Made by a program: the position numbers and the translations under genes. From an uncultured Clostridia bacterium (GTDB taxonomy: Bacteria; Bacillota; Clostridia; Oscillospirales; Ruminococcaceae), in assembly GCA_946567425.1 (NCBI GenBank), contig CAMNXF010000004.1, forward strand, positions 1-64,000: a DNA stretch of 64,000 nucleotides, given 5' to 3'. Under the pieces are notes generated by a model. The model saw nothing but the letters and a program-made list of their open reading frames with translations. It did no database searches and was not told the DNA's origin. Positions 1 through 7,681 of this stretch are shown piece after piece; the stretch's first letter is position 1, and each line of letters starts with the position of its first letter.

Positions 1-108
1 GATATAACCACAACAACGGCAATCAGACTTTTGCTCGACAAAGCGGCGAATGTTGATGAAGCGGTCGATTTGTTAAGAGAATATGATATGCATGCCTCAA
101 TGGGATAG
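1..108 (+). pseudogene. C-terminal remnant of a choloylglycine hydrolase-like amidase
   Basis: The first 35 codons read in frame 1 and end at TAG (106-108). The text resembles the region of linear amide C-N hydrolases (penicillin V acylase / bile salt hydrolase family) around the 'LLREYDMHASMG' stretch. In that family the chain normally continues well past this point, so the stop truncates it. The gene runs off the left edge, so its N-terminal nucleophile Cys cannot be checked. The same frame stays open after the stop but switches to unrelated coiled-coil sequence, which suggests a rearrangement junction rather than a natural terminus. The family call is from motif memory only. Confidence 0.4.
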
Positions 109-468
109 CTGCCCACGCTTAAATCAGATATATCGCAACTCCGATTTTTGTTCGCGGCTCATTCCTCAAAGCCCGATGCTATGACGCAGACAAAATTAGT
201 GGCGGCGCGTGAAATAGCCGAGAAGCACGAAGTGAAAACTGAAGCCGATATTGAAAGTCTGGAAAAACGGCTGAAAGTCCTGCCCGACCTCGTCACATCG
301 GCAAAGAACGAAGTCGCAGACGAAAAGTTAAAGCTGAAGCGTGTTTCCGACTTGATAGAGGCTTATGAGAAAACCGTTGAAGGGAATTACATAGATAACC
401 TGATACGCGCTCAAAAAGAACGGGAGCAGACAAGAACGGCTGATAGTCCAAACCTTAAAAAGTCCTGA
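109..468 (+). pseudogene. Relaxase-like C-terminal coiled-coil fragment
   Basis: An open frame of about 120 codons follows in frame after the TAG at 106-108. The only start candidates are TTG at 148 and an ATG at 181, and no convincing ribosome site precedes either. The protein is charged and helical ('AREIAEKHEVKTEADIESL', then 'GNYIDNLIRAQKE' near the end). It resembles the C-terminal helical tail of mobilisation relaxases from clostridial conjugative elements. No relaxase catalytic motifs (three-His or Tyr) are present. I read it as the tail end of a lost mobile-element gene. It could also be an unrelated coiled-coil protein. Confidence 0.35.
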
Positions 469-473
469 TATAT

Positions 474-509
474 AGAAAAACTCTCCGAGCCGTGTGCGGT
501 TTCGGAAAG
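474..509 (-). terminator. Intrinsic terminator of the MATE gene
   Basis: On the - strand an 8-bp stem (502-509 with 481-488, one G-T wobble) is followed by a run of five T (476-480). It lies about 30 bases beyond the MATE stop codon. Confidence 0.6.
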
Positions 510-539
510 GTTATTTTATTTTCTGTTTTCGGCAAGCAC

Positions 540-1937
540 CTAACTTTGTGCGGTGTTTCTGAAAGTTCGCTTAAATCCCATAACGAGCATTATAATCGCA
601 ATAAGAAATGACAGCACACTTGAAACAGGCTTTGCCGACAACACGCCCATAAGACCAAATATCTTGCCAAGAATAAGCATTGCGGGAACAAAGAACAACG
701 CTTGCTTTGATAAAGATACTAACGCTGCTTTCGCACTTTTGCCTGTTGCCTGCAAAAAGATACCGACAGGTGTCTGAACCGACTCAACGACAATCATCAA
801 CAAATATACTCTGAAAGCAAGCACGGCAAATTCCATATACTTCACATCGTTGGTTTTGCCGAAAAGAATAATCAGCTTGTCGGGTATCAGTTGGAACAGC
901 AGAAGCGCAGCGGCACTTATAATTATCGTATTGATAATTACATATTTCAGAGTTTTTTTCACTCTGTCATAATTACGCGCGCCGAAATTATACCCGATTA
1001 TCGGTTGAGAACCCATTGCAAGACCAAGAACAATACTGTTGAGAATTTCGCTCACCTTCATAATAATTCCGATAACGGTGATCGGAATGTCGCTTCCGAA
1101 CTCGGACGAAGCACCGTAATCTCCGAGCAGGTTATTCTGCAATCCTATAACGATCGCCGTGCTTATCTGTGTTATAAAGCTGCTGACGCCAAACTGAACA
1201 ATTTTCAGCGAGAGTTTTACGTTAAATCGGAAATTGCCTTTAAGCGTTATTGTTTTAAGTTTCCTAATATAAATAATATTGAGGACAAAGGAAACTACTT
1301 GACTGATCGCTGTCGCAATTGCCGCACCCTTAACGCCCAAGCCAAACACAAAAATGAAAATCGGGTCTAACACTACATTCAGAACCGCGCCGATAAGCAT
1401 TGTCATCATTGCGTATTTAGGTCTGCCGTCGGCTCGAACAATGGAATTTACAGTTGTTCCGACCAACATAAAAGGCAGTCCTGCCGCGACTATATAGCCG
1501 TAATCCTTGGCAAACGCTTCAAGGCTCGGAGTGCAACCGAACAAATTCAAAAGCTGCGGCATAAACGCAAATGCGATAGACGTAAAAATGACTGCCGAAA
1601 CGACCGAAAGTATTACCCCGTTTGCAACGCCTTTTGCCGCCTCGCGGCTTTCCCCCGCGCCAAGTTTAAGGCTCAGATATGCAGATGAGCCGTCACCAAA
1701 CATCAGCGCAAATGACGCAAATACAATCGCAATCGGGAAAACGATATTTGTCGCTCCGTTTCCCTCATAGCCTACGCCCCAGCCTATAAAAATCTGGTCA
1801 ACAATGTTGTACAGCGCGTTTACGAGTATTGAAACAATACTCGGTATTGCATACATTCGCAGCAGTCTGCCGATTTTCTCTGTTCCGAGGATATTTTCCC
1901 GCTGTTCGCTTGCGGGATTAGTTTTAATATTTTCCAT
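540..1937 (-). CDS. MATE family multidrug efflux transporter
   Basis: This 465-residue polytopic membrane protein has the length and about twelve hydrophobic segments expected of the MATE (MatE/NorM-DinF type) family. Typical features are the N-terminal 'IPSIVSILVNALYNIVDQ' helix and the family phrase 'GAVLNVVLDPIFIFVFGLG' in the first half. MATE pumps export cationic drugs or other metabolites in exchange for Na+ or H+. I chose the ATG at 1937 because AGAGAGGTG lies seven bases upstream. An in-frame TTG at 1961 would add eight residues but has no good ribosome site. The gene is divergent from a MarR regulator at 2111 and shares an operator with it (2018-2063), so drug-inducible derepression is likely. 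The substrate is unknown. Confidence 0.93.
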   Translation of the reverse strand: MENIKTNPASEQRENILGTEKIGRLLRMYAIPSIVSILVNALYNIVDQIFIGWGVGYEGNGATNIVFPIAIVFASFALMFGDGSSAYLSLKLGAGESREAAKGVANGVILSVVSAVIFTSIAFAFMPQLLNLFGCTPSLEAFAKDYGYIVAAGLPFMLVGTTVNSIVRADGRPKYAMMTMLIGAVLNVVLDPIFIFVFGLGVKGAAIATAISQVVSFVLNIIYIRKLKTITLKGNFRFNVKLSLKIVQFGVSSFITQISTAIVIGLQNNLLGDYGASSEFGSDIPITVIGIIMKVSEILNSIVLGLAMGSQPIIGYNFGARNYDRVKKTLKYVIINTIIISAAALLLFQLIPDKLIILFGKTNDVKYMEFAVLAFRVYLLMIVVESVQTPVGIFLQATGKSAKAALVSLSKQALFFVPAMLILGKIFGLMGVLSAKPVSSVLSFLIAIIMLVMGFKRTFRNTAQS

Positions 1938-1979
1938 AACGGACACCTCTCTAAATGGCAAAATTCATCTCAAAGGTAC

Positions 1980-2008
1980 TTGCATTTTTTGCAAAAGTAT
2001 GTTATAAT
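1980..2008 (+). promoter_or_regulatory. Sigma-A promoter of the marR gene at 2111
   Basis: TTGCAT (1980-1985) and TATAAT (2003-2008) are separated by exactly 17 bases. Transcription would start near 2015 and run straight into the inverted repeat at 2018-2063, so a bound repressor would block it. Confidence 0.75.
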
Positions 2009-2017
2009 TATCGCAGA

Positions 2018-2063
2018 AACAAAGATATAACTATAATATAAGTATTATAGTTATATTTTTGTT
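2018..2063. promoter_or_regulatory. Long palindromic operator between marR and the MATE gene
   Basis: The left arm 2018-2038 and right arm 2043-2063 are inverted repeats of 21 bp with a single mismatch (2024 against 2057) and a four-base centre. The inner 14 bp, ATATAACTATAATA, is a perfect repeat. It sits exactly between two outward-reading consensus promoters, just downstream of both -10 boxes. That is the expected place for an autoregulating MarR-type repressor to control both genes. Confidence 0.8.
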
Positions 2064-2066
2064 ACA

Positions 2067-2095
2067 ATTATAGCACATATTATCAGTAATGTCAA
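2067..2095 (-). promoter_or_regulatory. Consensus promoter of the MATE gene
   Basis: On the - strand TTGACA (2095-2090) and TATAAT (2072-2067) are 17 bases apart, a full sigma-A consensus. The start point would fall near 2060, inside the operator palindrome. Confidence 0.85.
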
Positions 2096-2110
2096 GGGGG
2101 TTTTTAAATT

Positions 2111-2593
2111 TTGAAAAAAAATGATGATATAAGGGAAATTCAAGAGGAGTTGCTGTGGCTTCTGCCGCAATGGAACAGCCGTATAGCCAAGCCGTTCAAG
2201 CAGCTTTTGGACGAGGGTATAAGTATCGAAATGTACTACTGTATGCGGCTTTTGCACTGGATGGGCGGCATTGCCACAATGACGGAGCTTGGCAATGTTG
2301 CACTCATACCCAAACAAAATATGACGAAAATGGTCAACCGAATGGTCGAACAGGATTTTGTGGAGCGTGTTTACGACCCTAAGAACCGACGCATTATTCG
2401 CATAAAACTGACAGACAAGTCTTGTGATTATATCAACCATTTTCTCGATGAGGACGCAGGGTGCTTCAAAAATCTGCTTCAGCAAATGGACGAAAATGAC
2501 CTTGCCGTTTTTGGCAAGGCAATAAAGGATATTTTCGAGATATTTAACAAGTTGTCCATTTTGCCGCTTGAAAACGGCTCGGAAGGTGAATAA
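2111..2593 (+). CDS. MarR family transcriptional regulator
   Basis: A 160-residue winged-helix regulator. A helical dimerisation segment leads into the recognition region 'MTELGNVALIPKQNMTKMV' and a basic wing with 'DPKNRRIIRIKLTDKS', the standard MarR layout and length. The start is TTG at 2111, with the G-rich AAGGGGG about ten bases upstream; no ATG fits. MarR proteins usually repress a divergent pump and release DNA on ligand binding. The shared 21-bp-arm palindrome at 2018-2063 makes the MATE gene at 540 the obvious target. A short stem-loop terminator follows at 2683. Confidence 0.9.
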   Translation: MKKNDDIREIQEELLWLLPQWNSRIAKPFKQLLDEGISIEMYYCMRLLHWMGGIATMTELGNVALIPKQNMTKMVNRMVEQDFVERVYDPKNRRIIRIKLTDKSCDYINHFLDEDAGCFKNLLQQMDENDLAVFGKAIKDIFEIFNKLSILPLENGSEGE

Positions 2594-2682
2594 TTCATTT
2601 TCAAAACAAAAAAATGTACCTGCTTGTGAGCGTTATATCACATTGCAATTATAATAATATAAATTTTTTTATATATAACAGT

Positions 2683-2722
2683 GCCCGCCGCATAGCAACA
2701 CGCTTTATGGCGGGCGATTTTT
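2683..2722 (+). terminator. Terminator downstream of marR
   Basis: GCCCGCC (2683-2689) pairs with GGCGGGC (2709-2715) across an 19-base loop that can extend the stem, followed by ATTTTTA. It lies about 90 bases after the marR stop. Confidence 0.7.
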
Positions 2723-2854
2723 AGAACAGATTGTCGAAAAGTCCCCGTTGATTTCAAGAACATCATAAAACGAGAAGTTTGTACCGTCTGTCAAAATGAT
2801 TTTCCTTTCAATCGTGTCAATATTCTTGACCACTCCCCCACTAAACCGAGGCAT
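2705..2854 (-). pseudogene. YolD-like protein, C-terminal remnant
   Basis: About 49 codons on the - strand read through 'GVVKNIDTIERKIILTDG' and 'FSFYDVLEING'. This is the pattern of the C-terminal half of YolD-like proteins, which are about 110 residues and usually encoded next to a Y-family polymerase on mobile elements. No N-terminal part is present. The reading frame overlaps, in another phase, a UmuC-like remnant just upstream, which fits a deletion that fused the two genes. Family assignment is from motif recall. Confidence 0.4.
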
Positions 2855-2919
2855 ATAACGATTTTAAGTCTATCGCAATGTATGTTGCTCGGTCAAACTT
2901 GCTCGCTTCCTCAGCTTTA
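2841..2919 (-). pseudogene. N-terminal scrap of a Y-family DNA polymerase (UmuC/DinB)
   Basis: A 26-codon open stretch on the - strand ends at TAG (2843-2841) and contains 'YIAIDLKSLYASV'. This is the catalytic-Asp N-terminal motif of UmuC/DinB translesion polymerases (normally followed by 'ECVERG'). The rest of the roughly 400-residue enzyme is missing. Together with the adjoining YolD-like tail it marks the former site of a umuC-yolD pair typical of Firmicute plasmids and integrative elements. Confidence 0.5.
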
Positions 2920-3047
2920 TGGTAACGTTATTTCCAATATGATATAATAGCAAAAAAGCAACAAAAGTCAATGACTTTTTCGACATTATTAACAAAAATC
3001 CGAAAATTCTCTTAACATAACATTTTATTAAATCGCTAAAAATCCCC

Positions 3048-3076
3048 TTGACAATCGCCTGTTTATGGATTATAAT
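3048..3076 (+). promoter_or_regulatory. Consensus promoter of the second marR
   Basis: TTGACA (3048-3053) and TATAAT (3071-3076) with a 17-base spacer, 48 bases before the TTG start at 3124. Confidence 0.85.
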
Positions 3077-3123
3077 ATAAATGAGTACGAATTTTGACAC
3101 TTAAAATAAGGGGTGACTGAAAG

Positions 3124-3570
3124 TTGAACTATAATAAGCCTATGGAGATAATTAACGGGCAACTGCAAGAATTAGCGGGAATATACCGCTTTGCTGCAAG
3201 CGAGGTCGGTATTTCGGACAATGAGCTTATGGTGTGGGAGGTCCTGCTTGTAATGGGCGAGAAGTTCTCGCAGCAGGACTTGAGCAGTCTGCTTTCGCTT
3301 TCAAAGCAGACAATAAACTCCATCGTATCCAACCTCGTCAAAAAAGGCTATGTCTATCTTGAAACATTGGCAGGAACACGCAACAGAAAACTCATTCACC
3401 TGACCGAAGCGGGCAAAACCTACTGTAATTCAAAAATTGCTTGGATTTTTCACGCCGAAAAAAGTGCACTGTCAAGAATGTCGGACGATGAAATGCAGCA
3501 GTGTATTTCAATTCTGAACAAATACTCCTCTTTTCTTAAAGAAGAACTTGATAAATCCAAGCCCGATTAA
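3124..3570 (+). CDS. MarR family transcriptional regulator
   Basis: A 148-residue winged-helix protein. The recognition helix region reads 'LSSLLSLSKQTINSIVSNL' and the wing 'LAGTRNRKLIHLTEAGKTY', typical of MarR. It starts with TTG at 3124 after AAGGGGTGA; no ATG gives a complete N-terminus. A CheW-like gene follows after 56 bases on the same strand, so the two may be cotranscribed. A decayed close relative lies at 4188, which points to local duplication. The regulated gene is not evident; autoregulation or control of the CheW-like gene is inference. Confidence 0.88.
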   Translation: MNYNKPMEIINGQLQELAGIYRFAASEVGISDNELMVWEVLLVMGEKFSQQDLSSLLSLSKQTINSIVSNLVKKGYVYLETLAGTRNRKLIHLTEAGKTYCNSKIAWIFHAEKSALSRMSDDEMQQCISILNKYSSFLKEELDKSKPD

Positions 3571-3626
3571 CGCAGTTTATCATGGATAGTTTGAGAAATA
3601 AATACCGGATTTAAAAAGGAGAAACT

Positions 3627-4043
3627 ATGGAAAACAAAACGCAGTCTCAAATTTATGTAACTTTTGAAGCGGGAGGCGCAGATTACGCTTTGCCGATTGA
3701 AAACGTGCGCGGAATAATCAGTACAGGGCAATTCCCGACCAGTCCACTTTCTCCGAATGAAGACCCTTGCATTGACCATATAATTGAAACAGAGGGAACT
3801 TTTGTTTCAATTTTGAACATTGCAAAAACCAACACTGCCTCAAATGAAATGCCGCCCGTTTGCCCGATAATTATGCTTGAATGCAATGGCAATTTCTTTG
3901 GGATACTCGCAGATGTAGTTCGAGGATTAACAAATTTTACCGATGAAGATTTAAAAATTCGACTTAAAGTTAATCATTGGTTGGACGCAATCTCTTTTGA
4001 GCGTAAAACCGTTTTCCTGCTCAATCTGAAAGCGTTTGCATAA
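3627..4043 (+). CDS. CheW-like domain protein
   Basis: A 138-residue stand-alone CheW-like protein. It shows the family pattern: 'DYALPIENVRGII' in the first strand pair, a central 'FVSILNIAK' segment where CheW has its 'vIDLR' loop, and 'GNFFGILADVVRG' near the C-terminus. CheW proteins couple chemoreceptors to CheA at the inner membrane. The usual 'GxINLRGxVVPVIDL' motif is poorly kept, so this may be a diverged or specialised adaptor. AAAAAGGAG precedes the ATG with good spacing. It sits behind a marR gene rather than in a che operon, which is unusual; two chemoreceptors and cheC lie 7 kb away. Confidence 0.72.
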   Translation: MENKTQSQIYVTFEAGGADYALPIENVRGIISTGQFPTSPLSPNEDPCIDHIIETEGTFVSILNIAKTNTASNEMPPVCPIIMLECNGNFFGILADVVRGLTNFTDEDLKIRLKVNHWLDAISFERKTVFLLNLKAFA

Positions 4044-4060
4044 AAATTAAGAATATCTGT

Positions 4061-4094
4061 GCCGCAGACCTTTTAAAGTTCGCGGCAATTTTTT
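4061..4094 (+). terminator. Terminator of the CheW-like gene
   Basis: GCCGC (4061-4065) pairs with GCGGC (4082-4086), with further pairing inside through CTTT/AAAG, followed by AATTTTTT (4087-4094). Confidence 0.8.
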
Positions 4095-4115
4095 GTGAAA
4101 ATTTTAAAAAACCTC

Positions 4116-4158
4116 TTGATAAGTGTCTGTAATCGGACTATAATATAATTACAGTCCG
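4116..4158 (+). promoter_or_regulatory. Promoter with overlapping inverted repeats before the marR pseudogene
   Basis: TTGATA (4116-4121) and TATAAT (4139-4144) are 17 bases apart. Two inverted repeats interlock over the -10: CTGTAAT (4127-4133) with ATTACAG (4148-4154), and CGGACT (4134-4139) with AGTCCG (4153-4158). This looks like a repressor operator whose regulator gene has since decayed. Confidence 0.65.
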
Positions 4159-4187
4159 AAAATTACTCTTAAAGAGAGGGTGCCACT

Positions 4188-4574
4188 ATGAATAACATGA
4201 AATACAGTTATGACAAAATTAACCAACAGCTAAAGTAGATAGCGGGAATATACCGCACAGCGGCTAACAAAACGGGATTTACAGACAACGAGTTTATGGT
4301 ATGGACAATGCTTATGTGCTATGAAGATCTGTCGCAGCAGGATATTAGCGAAGCAATGGCAATACCGAAGCAGACTGTTAATTTATTTGTGGCAAATCTT
4401 TTGAAAAACAGGTATGTTTATTTTGAGAACATTCCGCAATCGCGGGGAAAGAAAATAATTCGCTTGATGAAGTCGTGGACGCGATTAAGAAAAAAATCAC
4501 TTAGTGCATTTTCAAAAAACCAAAATTTAATTGGGAAAAAAAATGAAATTGAAAGCATTACAAGCGCAGCTTGA
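4188..4574 (+). pseudogene. Broken MarR family regulator
   Basis: An ATG at 4188 with AAAGAGAGGG upstream begins a MarR-type protein, but codon 17 is TAG (4236-4238). The same frame then continues with 'IAGIYRTAANKTGFTDNEF' and 'AIPKQTVNLFVANLLKNRY', closely parallel to the intact regulator at 3124. Homology stops near 4466 after 'KKIIRL', where the frame runs into unrelated residues until 4574; another frame reads a short helical stretch there. At least one nonsense change and one frameshift or fusion have occurred. The promoter and operator in front of it remain intact. Confidence 0.8.
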
Positions 4575-4746
4575 CGAATTGAACGCAAGATATACCGCGC
4601 TTGCTCAACGGTATAAGGACCGAAAGAACAGCGCGGTAGTGGTGCTTGGCGTGTGTGAAATTGACGATATTGCAAATATTGTTGCAAAACGTCTTAATGT
4701 ACAAACACACCTTAAGAGTGCCAAATTTACGTGTTTGGAAAAATAA
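4531..4746 (+). pseudogene. Unplaced coiled-coil fragment
   Basis: A 71-codon frame (an ATG at 4543 is also possible) begins with a helical stretch 'QAQLDELNARYTALAQRY', like the tail of a mobilisation protein, and then changes character. No ribosome site or family is recognised. Lower GC and fragmented neighbours suggest degraded mobile DNA. Confidence 0.25.
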
Positions 4747-4977
4747 AGCCTTTTTTCAACGCTTCGGCGCATATGGCTTCTTTTTCGTCACGAGTGCAGC
4801 GACCGCCACGATCCGCACCCCTTAAGCAAGAATGGCGATTTGCTTCACGTTTGCGATATTTGCAACAATATTCGGAATCCCAACAATCCCAAAAGTAACG
4901 GTTTTTATTGTCGAAATCCACATCATCTATTGTCAGTGATGTAAAGGGATCGCGCTAGTGGGCAAAATCAAGTTTAG

Positions 4978-5292
4978 CATTCAAATTTAAAAAAGGTTCG
5001 GGGCGATATTTCGGCATACAAGAAAACGCAAGAAGCTATAAGCGCAACAAAGGCAAAGATTCAGGAATACGAAACAAAGCACAATGCGCTGCCAAAGCGA
5101 ACTTTCGCAGCAGCTTACATACCCGCCGAGGACACACGCAAAACGCTTAAAGTACTCAACAGGCAGTATGCGCAATATTACAAGATACTCATCATGCAAA
5201 AGAACAGTCTGATTATTATCAATTTAAACATGATTTTTCAAAGGACGATGGAACAAAAACCCGCGCCTGTCAAGTTTGATTTCGCCGTTTGA
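4978..5292 (+). pseudogene. Unrecognised gene fragment without a start
   Basis: A frame open from a stop at 4975 to TGA at 5290-5292 encodes about 104 residues, including 'KAKIQEYETKHNALPKRTF' and 'EDTRKTLKVLNRQYAQYYK'. It has no ATG near its beginning and no ribosome site, so it is probably the 3' end of a lost gene, possibly a transposase or relaxase. I do not recognise the family. Between 4747 and 4977 I see no gene. Confidence 0.25.
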
Positions 5293-5293
5293 C

Positions 5294-5320
5294 AAAAAAA
5301 GCGAAGCAATTACGCTCCGC
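5294..5320 (-). terminator. Terminator of the ABC transporter operon
   Basis: On the - strand GCGGAGC (5320-5314) pairs with GCTTCGC (5307-5301) with one wobble, followed by seven T (5300-5294). It lies just after the permease stop. Confidence 0.8.
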
Positions 5321-5346
5321 TTTTGTCTGTTACTGTAATTTCGGTA

Positions 5347-7680
5347 TTATTCACCTGAAAGCAGCTTTCTCGGGACGATTTTCCTTATGCGCAGCGACAT
5401 CAGACAAGCCGCGCCGAACGCGAAAAGAACGATCCCTGCCCCCGCGATAACATTGAAGCACAGCGGCACTGCAAATGTGCATTTCACGATGCCGATACCG
5501 CCCAGAAACAGCGCCATCAACGGATTTATCACAAACGAGCCGAGTGTTAGTCCCAAAGCTGTGAAAATTATCATTGGCGGCATAAATGACAGCGCAGTCT
5601 GAATAATGAGCTGACCTGTCGTGAAGCCAAGCGCTTTATAAACGCCGTAGTCGCGCTTTTTGGCGTTCAGTATCGTGCGCACCAGCAGATACATCACAAA
5701 TACCACTATAACGCCGCTGAGTATCAGCACCGCAATAACTATCACAGTAATCAGCGAGATATACACCCGACCCGTGCCTTCGATTATCGACGCAATATTC
5801 ATCGCCCCGTTGACCTCGCCCGAAAACGGCTCGGTTATCTCTTCACAGAACGCGTCGATATCCGTGCCGTCCGACAGATCTATATAATAGCTGCAGTTGC
5901 CGAGTTTGGCGACGCGTTCAAAGCCGCCGCGCGTCAGCAGGCAGTCCTTGCCTAGATTGTTGGAGAGCTGAGTATACCCCGAAATGATATATTTTTCCTC
6001 GTTTGAACCCGTGGTAAAGGAAATTTCGTCGCCTATCCTCAAGCCCTTTTCCCGCGAGTATTTTATGGCTACCGCCACTTCGTTGTCGTATTTCGGAAAC
6101 CGCCCTTCCACAATAACGCCCTGATTGGTGATCTTTTGGCAGTCGTCGCACACCGTTGCCATAAGAGACACTCCTCCGGCATGAGTAACGTAGGTGCTTG
6201 TAAAAAGATAATATTTTTCTACGCGGGGGTCGCTTTGCAGCGCATCTTTAAGCTCCTCCTCGGAGGTCGGCAGAACATCGATCAGCGCGTCCTCCGTTAC
6301 GCCTATCACTAAGTCCACAAACTTATGTTCGTCCAACACAAAGTTATCCAGCATCACGCTCGAAAACACGATGACCAGTGACAAAACAAGCATCGTGACC
6401 GCAATGGTGACGTTACGTTTTTTCTCCGAGAAAACGTTTTTCAGCGCCAGAGCAAAGTTCAGCGGCGCGGCGGTTTTGTCCAGCGGAACGTGATTTTTGC
6501 GGAAGCTGTGCGTTTGTATCCCGTGCCGCAGTGCGGTTATAGGCTCTATTTTGCGGATACGCTTTGCTGAGAAAAACACCGCCGCCGCGACGACTGTCAC
6601 TGTAAAAACGAGCGTTACCGCGCACGGTATGGGCAAGAAACGCATCGAATAGGGTATTCCCGTCTGTGCGATCATCATTTCGTTCAGTGCGGGAAATATC
6701 GTGTAGGAAAGCGCGGTTCCGATTGCCGCAGTAAGCAGCGCTATCCCCGAAAATTGTGATATCAGCGCCGAAATAAGCTCTCCGGACCGATAACCTACCG
6801 CTTTCAGCGCGCCGAGGTTTTGCATATCCTCGTGAATGTAATTCATCACGTTGGACGAAACCACCACCGCCGCGATAAGCGTTATCAAAAAAGCCATTGC
6901 GCTCAAGATCGACGCGCAGATCGACTGCGAGATATATCTTGACGACGACACCAGCACGTAGCTGCTGCTGACGAAAGGCACGTCGGTATACTCTTCTATC
7001 AGACCCTTAAGCTCGGTTTCTACGGCTTCGCTTTTGGTTTTGTCGTCAATGCGTACCGAGATAAACGTTTCCGACGGGATAGTTCCCAAGCGCGAAAGCT
7101 CGTCGTATTTGTCTTTCGTCAATATCATCGCGCATACGGAGCAGTTATGCGAGCCCACGGAGGCGCTGTTGAAAAATCCGCATACCGTATATCTCAGTGT
7201 TTCACTGCCAACCGACAGCTCGATCTCGTCGCCAATCGAATAGTCGTTGCCGTACAGCATCGGCAGATACAATCCGCTCCCGCCGCCGTCCTCGGTTATC
7301 TCGAATTTTCCGACGTTCCGCGAAAGCGCGGTCTCCTTATCGAGAAAGATAAAATTTGAATTTATCTCGCCGCCGTTGTATTCAAAAAAGCCCACCCAGC
7401 CCATTGTCTCGGTCACGCAGTATTCGGTGACGTCGGAACGTTTTTTCAGCATATCTTCCGTGAAACTTATGAGTTCATCGTCGGCATGGTACACCGCAAT
7501 GGTAACGTGACCGTCGTTCAGCCTGTCGTAGGTGCGGTCGAAATTTTTCTTATAGTCCGTTCCCAGCATGAGCCACAAATTCATCATCAATGACGACAGC
7601 AGCACAAGCACGATAATAGCGGCGGTCTGTCCCTTTGCCTTGCGGATATTCGACCGCGCGAGCAGTAAATTCTTGTTCAT
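5347..7680 (-). CDS. FtsX/MacB-type ABC transporter permease
   Basis: A 777-residue permease with two FtsX-like repeats. Helix 1 is near residue 15; a large outer domain of about 200 residues follows, then three helices, then a second helix/outer-domain/three-helix unit ending near the C-terminus. This is eight helices in all, as in LolE/YknZ-like exporters, not the ten-helix BceB form. I start at the ATG at 7680 ('MNKNLLLARSNIRKAKG') because GGGGTGG precedes it and it follows the ATPase stop after one base; an upstream in-frame start would overlap the ATPase by 100 bases. It pairs with the ATPase at 7682 and is presumably controlled by the two-component system encoded upstream. Likely role: export of, or resistance to, peptides or lipids; the substrate is unknown. 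Confidence 0.88.
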   Translation of the reverse strand: MNKNLLLARSNIRKAKGQTAAIIVLVLLSSLMMNLWLMLGTDYKKNFDRTYDRLNDGHVTIAVYHADDELISFTEDMLKKRSDVTEYCVTETMGWVGFFEYNGGEINSNFIFLDKETALSRNVGKFEITEDGGGSGLYLPMLYGNDYSIGDEIELSVGSETLRYTVCGFFNSASVGSHNCSVCAMILTKDKYDELSRLGTIPSETFISVRIDDKTKSEAVETELKGLIEEYTDVPFVSSSYVLVSSSRYISQSICASILSAMAFLITLIAAVVVSSNVMNYIHEDMQNLGALKAVGYRSGELISALISQFSGIALLTAAIGTALSYTIFPALNEMMIAQTGIPYSMRFLPIPCAVTLVFTVTVVAAAVFFSAKRIRKIEPITALRHGIQTHSFRKNHVPLDKTAAPLNFALALKNVFSEKKRNVTIAVTMLVLSLVIVFSSVMLDNFVLDEHKFVDLVIGVTEDALIDVLPTSEEELKDALQSDPRVEKYYLFTSTYVTHAGGVSLMATVCDDCQKITNQGVIVEGRFPKYDNEVAVAIKYSREKGLRIGDEISFTTGSNEEKYIISGYTQLSNNLGKDCLLTRGGFERVAKLGNCSYYIDLSDGTDIDAFCEEITEPFSGEVNGAMNIASIIEGTGRVYISLITVIVIAVLILSGVIVVFVMYLLVRTILNAKKRDYGVYKALGFTTGQLIIQTALSFMPPMIIFTALGLTLGSFVINPLMALFLGGIGIVKCTFAVPLCFNVIAGAGIVLFAFGAACLMSLRIRKIVPRKLLSGE

Positions 7681-7681
7681 T

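Noticed and set aside
2870-3100. A 76-codon - strand frame upstream of the second marR
   Set aside because: It covers the marR promoter and overlaps the UmuC remnant in another frame; no family or ribosome site.
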